NCBI GenBank assembly: GCA_025350745.1
Contig: JANXXG010000028.1
Coordinates: 1 to 6,656 of the forward strand
Length of the DNA stretch: 6,656 bases
Direction: 5' to 3'
Origin: Chloroflexota bacterium
GTDB taxonomy: Bacteria; Chloroflexota; Limnocylindria; P2-11E
Part shown: positions 5,539 to 6,656 of the stretch, piece after piece
How positions within the stretch are numbered: the first letter of the stretch is position 1
How the letters are laid out: the number at the start of each line of letters is the position of its first letter
The notes under the pieces: generated by a model
The model's database searches: none
What the model was told of the DNA's origin: nothing
Seen by the model: the letters and a program-made list of their open reading frames with translations, nothing else
Position numbers and translations under genes: made by a program

Positions 5539-6140
5539 CTCGAGCGATTATCCCGCACGGCCTCGCGGATGGTGGGCATCTCGCCGCGCCGCCAGGCCCC
5601 GAGGTCCCGTCGATGCGCGAAGAGCGTGAGCAGCGCCGCGCCGATCCCGTAGACGACGTGCTCGCGCAGGACGACCGTGGTGACCGCGAGAGCGATGATC
5701 GCGGTGACCGTCGAGATGACGAATCGCCGGATCGTCAGCAGACCGAGGGCCCAGCTCGCCAGGCCGAGCAGCGCGAGGACGAACCAGAGACCGAAGTAGC
5801 CGCCCAGGGTGGTGGCCGCTCCTTTCCCACCCCGGAAACCGGCGAACACCGGTGCGATCTGCCCAGTGACCGCCGCGAGCGCGCAGAGATCTCCGGTCAG
5901 GGCGCCTCCGACGGTCAGGCCGACGATCGCCGCGACGACGCCCTTGAACAGGTCGATCAGGAGGACCGCGATGCCGGCGATCTTGCCGACGGTGAGGGCC
6001 ACATTGGTCGATCCGGCGTTCCGGGTGCCCACCGTCCGAGGGTCTGGACGGCCCGCCAGGCGGGCCGCGATGACCGCCGTGGGGATGCTTCCAAAGAGGT
6101 AGCTCGCCGCCACCGCGATTGCTGGGAGAGTTATCTCCAA
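5535..6140 (-). CDS. plsY: PlsY, acyl-phosphate:glycerol-3-phosphate acyltransferase
   Basis: Membrane enzyme that transfers an acyl chain from acyl-phosphate to glycerol-3-phosphate, giving lysophosphatidate, the first committed step of phospholipid synthesis in most bacteria. The 201-residue product has the family length. Motifs: YLFGSIPTA (14-22); TRNAGSTNVALTVGK (39-53), corresponding to the GSGNxGATN active-site motif; DLFKG (63-67); and GQIAPVFAGFRGGKGAAT (93-110), corresponding to the GHxxPVFxxFKGGKG phosphate-binding motif. The usual GSGN is GTRN and the usual histidine is Q94; both departures touch conserved positions. Start: TTG at 6140 is the only start-like codon close to the conserved N-terminus; the frame continues upstream but not with plsY-like sequence. 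No good Shine-Dalgarno is seen. As first gene of the minus-strand unit it links lipid synthesis with wall elongation. Confidence 0.92.
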   Translation of the reverse strand: MEITLPAIAVAASYLFGSIPTAVIAARLAGRPDPRTVGTRNAGSTNVALTVGKIAGIAVLLIDLFKGVVAAIVGLTVGGALTGDLCALAAVTGQIAPVFAGFRGGKGAATTLGGYFGLWFVLALLGLASWALGLLTIRRFVISTVTAIIALAVTTVVLREHVVYGIGAALLTLFAHRRDLGAWRRGEMPTIREAVRDNRSR

Positions 6141-6165
6141 TGCACTAGCGCAGGAGCGTCCAGTT

Positions 6166-6193
6166 TTTGTCTCAGAGCCATTTCGGCTACAAT
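6166..6193 (+). promoter_or_regulatory. Putative promoter of parA
   Basis: TACAAT (6188-6193, 5/6 match) lies 15-16 bases after TTGTCT/TTTGTC (6166-6172). Transcription would start near 6200, leaving a leader of about 30 bases to the ATG at 6231, or about 67 to the GTG at 6267. The A/T-rich run here stands out in a GC-rich window. Confidence 0.55.
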
Positions 6194-6217
6194 AGGCGTC
6201 TCCAGTGGGGCAGCAAA
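6189..6217 (-). promoter_or_regulatory. Possible promoter of the plsY-rodA unit
   Basis: TATTGT (6189-6194) as -10 is preceded, 17 bases upstream, by TTTGCT (6212-6217), a weak -35 with 3 of 6 matches. It lies about 50 bases before the plsY TTG. The -10 overlaps the one proposed for parA on the other strand. It is a weak call from consensus matching only. Confidence 0.35.
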
Positions 6218-6230
6218 GGACGACCTGCGG

Positions 6231-6656
6231 ATGCCCTGGCGCCAAATGTTTCACGTTTGTCACGCCGTGAATGTCCTCGCCATAAGTAACCAGAAAGGCG
6301 GAGTGGGGAAGACGACAACTGCCATCAGCCTCGCCGCCGCCCTGGTCGAAAAGGGCTCCCGCGTGCTCCTGATCGACCTCGATCCACAGGGCAACGCCAC
6401 GAGCGGATTGGGTATCGGCAAGGACCGGCCGCAATCGATCTACGGTGTCCTGGTGCGCGATGAGCCACTGCGCACGGCCGTCGTCGCTACCGAGGTTGCC
6501 GGCCTCGACCTGCTCCCGTCGTCTCCAGAGATGGCCGGCGCAGAGGTCGAGCTTGTGCCGCTCATGGCCCGCGAGTTCCGACTACGCGAAGCGCTTCGAT
6601 CTGAGAAGGAGTACGACACGGTCCTCATCGACTGCCCACCGTCGCTTGGCCTGTTG
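6231..6656 (+). CDS. parA: ParA/Soj chromosome-partitioning ATPase, N-terminal part (runs off the window)
   Basis: Walker-type ATPase that binds the nucleoid and, with ParB bound to parS, separates chromosome origins. Motifs are intact: the deviant Walker A KGGVGKTT with the signature lysine two residues after NQ; Walker A' LIDLDPQGNATSG; and Walker B VLIDCPPSLG near the window edge. The gene continues beyond 6656. The start is uncertain. ATG 6231 has the only Shine-Dalgarno-like sequence (AAAGGA, 6215-6220, 10 bases away). ATG 6246 and GTG 6267 are in frame. GTG 6267 gives MNVLAISNQKGGVGK, which is where similarity to Soj/ParA normally begins, and would leave the parS-like sequence outside the coding region. 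The family call is firm; ParA of a chromosomal parAB pair is likelier than MinD or a plasmid ParA given the short N-terminus, but parB is not in view. Confidence 0.93.
   Translation, partial: MPWRQMFHVCHAVNVLAISNQKGGVGKTTTAISLAAALVEKGSRVLLIDLDPQGNATSGLGIGKDRPQSIYGVLVRDEPLRTAVVATEVAGLDLLPSSPEMAGAEVELVPLMAREFRLREALRSEKEYDTVLIDCPPSLGLL
6247..6262 (+). promoter_or_regulatory. Degenerate parS-like site at the parA start
   Basis: TGTTTCACGTTTGTCA matches 12 of 16 bases of the widespread parS palindrome TGTTTCACGTGAAACA: the left half is perfect through CACGT, the right half poor. A second partial palindrome, TCACG-C-CGTGA (6260-6270), adjoins it, so CACG/CGTG half-sites occur three times within 18 bases. 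This could be a weak ParB-binding or autoregulatory site, or chance. Confidence 0.35.

Noticed and set aside
5535..6434. A longer plsY protein of 299 residues starting at ATG 6434
   Set aside because: The first 98 residues cross the divergent promoter region and the parA start in antisense and do not resemble a plsY N-terminus; TTG at 6140 gives the family length.
1..6656. CRISPR arrays, transposases, integrases or att sites
   Set aside because: No regularly spaced repeats, transposase-like frames or tRNA-end duplications were seen in the window.

Overview
The window is GC-rich and densely coding. It suggests a Gram-positive-type or Terrabacteria lineage, most likely a Chloroflexota-like bacterium. 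The support is a transcription-attenuation T-box upstream of leuS in a high-GC genome, RodA/PBP2/MreD elongation genes, frequent GTG/TTG starts, and a LeuRS N-terminus of the 'FGINAEN' type. The phylum is an inference; nothing in the window proves it.

Layout, read along the minus strand from right to left: plsY (acyl-phosphate:glycerol-3-phosphate acyltransferase, TTG start at 6140), an AI-2E/PerM-family membrane protein, mreD, mrdA (PBP2 transpeptidase) and rodA (SEDS glycosyltransferase). These are packed with two 4-bp start/stop overlaps and gaps of 2 and 21 bases, so they look like one transcription unit for membrane lipid synthesis and lateral wall growth. mreB and mreC are not next to mreD. 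After rodA comes a 353-base stretch without a protein gene, then leuS, whose first 144 codons are in the window. On the plus strand, divergent from plsY, is the 5' part of a chromosomal-type parA (soj).

The most unusual region is 433-785. It reads on the minus strand as a leucine T-box riboswitch: Stem I with the specifier CUC (678-680), a Stem III-like hairpin, an antiterminator with the UGGUACC bulge (499-505), a competing terminator hairpin with a U-rich tail, and a strong Shine-Dalgarno before leuS. Between Stem III and the antiterminator lies a complete tRNA-Ala(GGC) gene, with the G3:U70 alanine identity pair, on the same strand. It is enclosed by an 8-bp perfect inverted repeat. I know of no described T-box that carries a tRNA gene inside its leader. 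Because the tRNA lies upstream of the terminator, both terminated and read-through transcripts would contain it.

The plsY-parA intergenic region holds overlapping divergent promoters that may share a -10 element, and a cluster of parS-like half-sites at the parA start.
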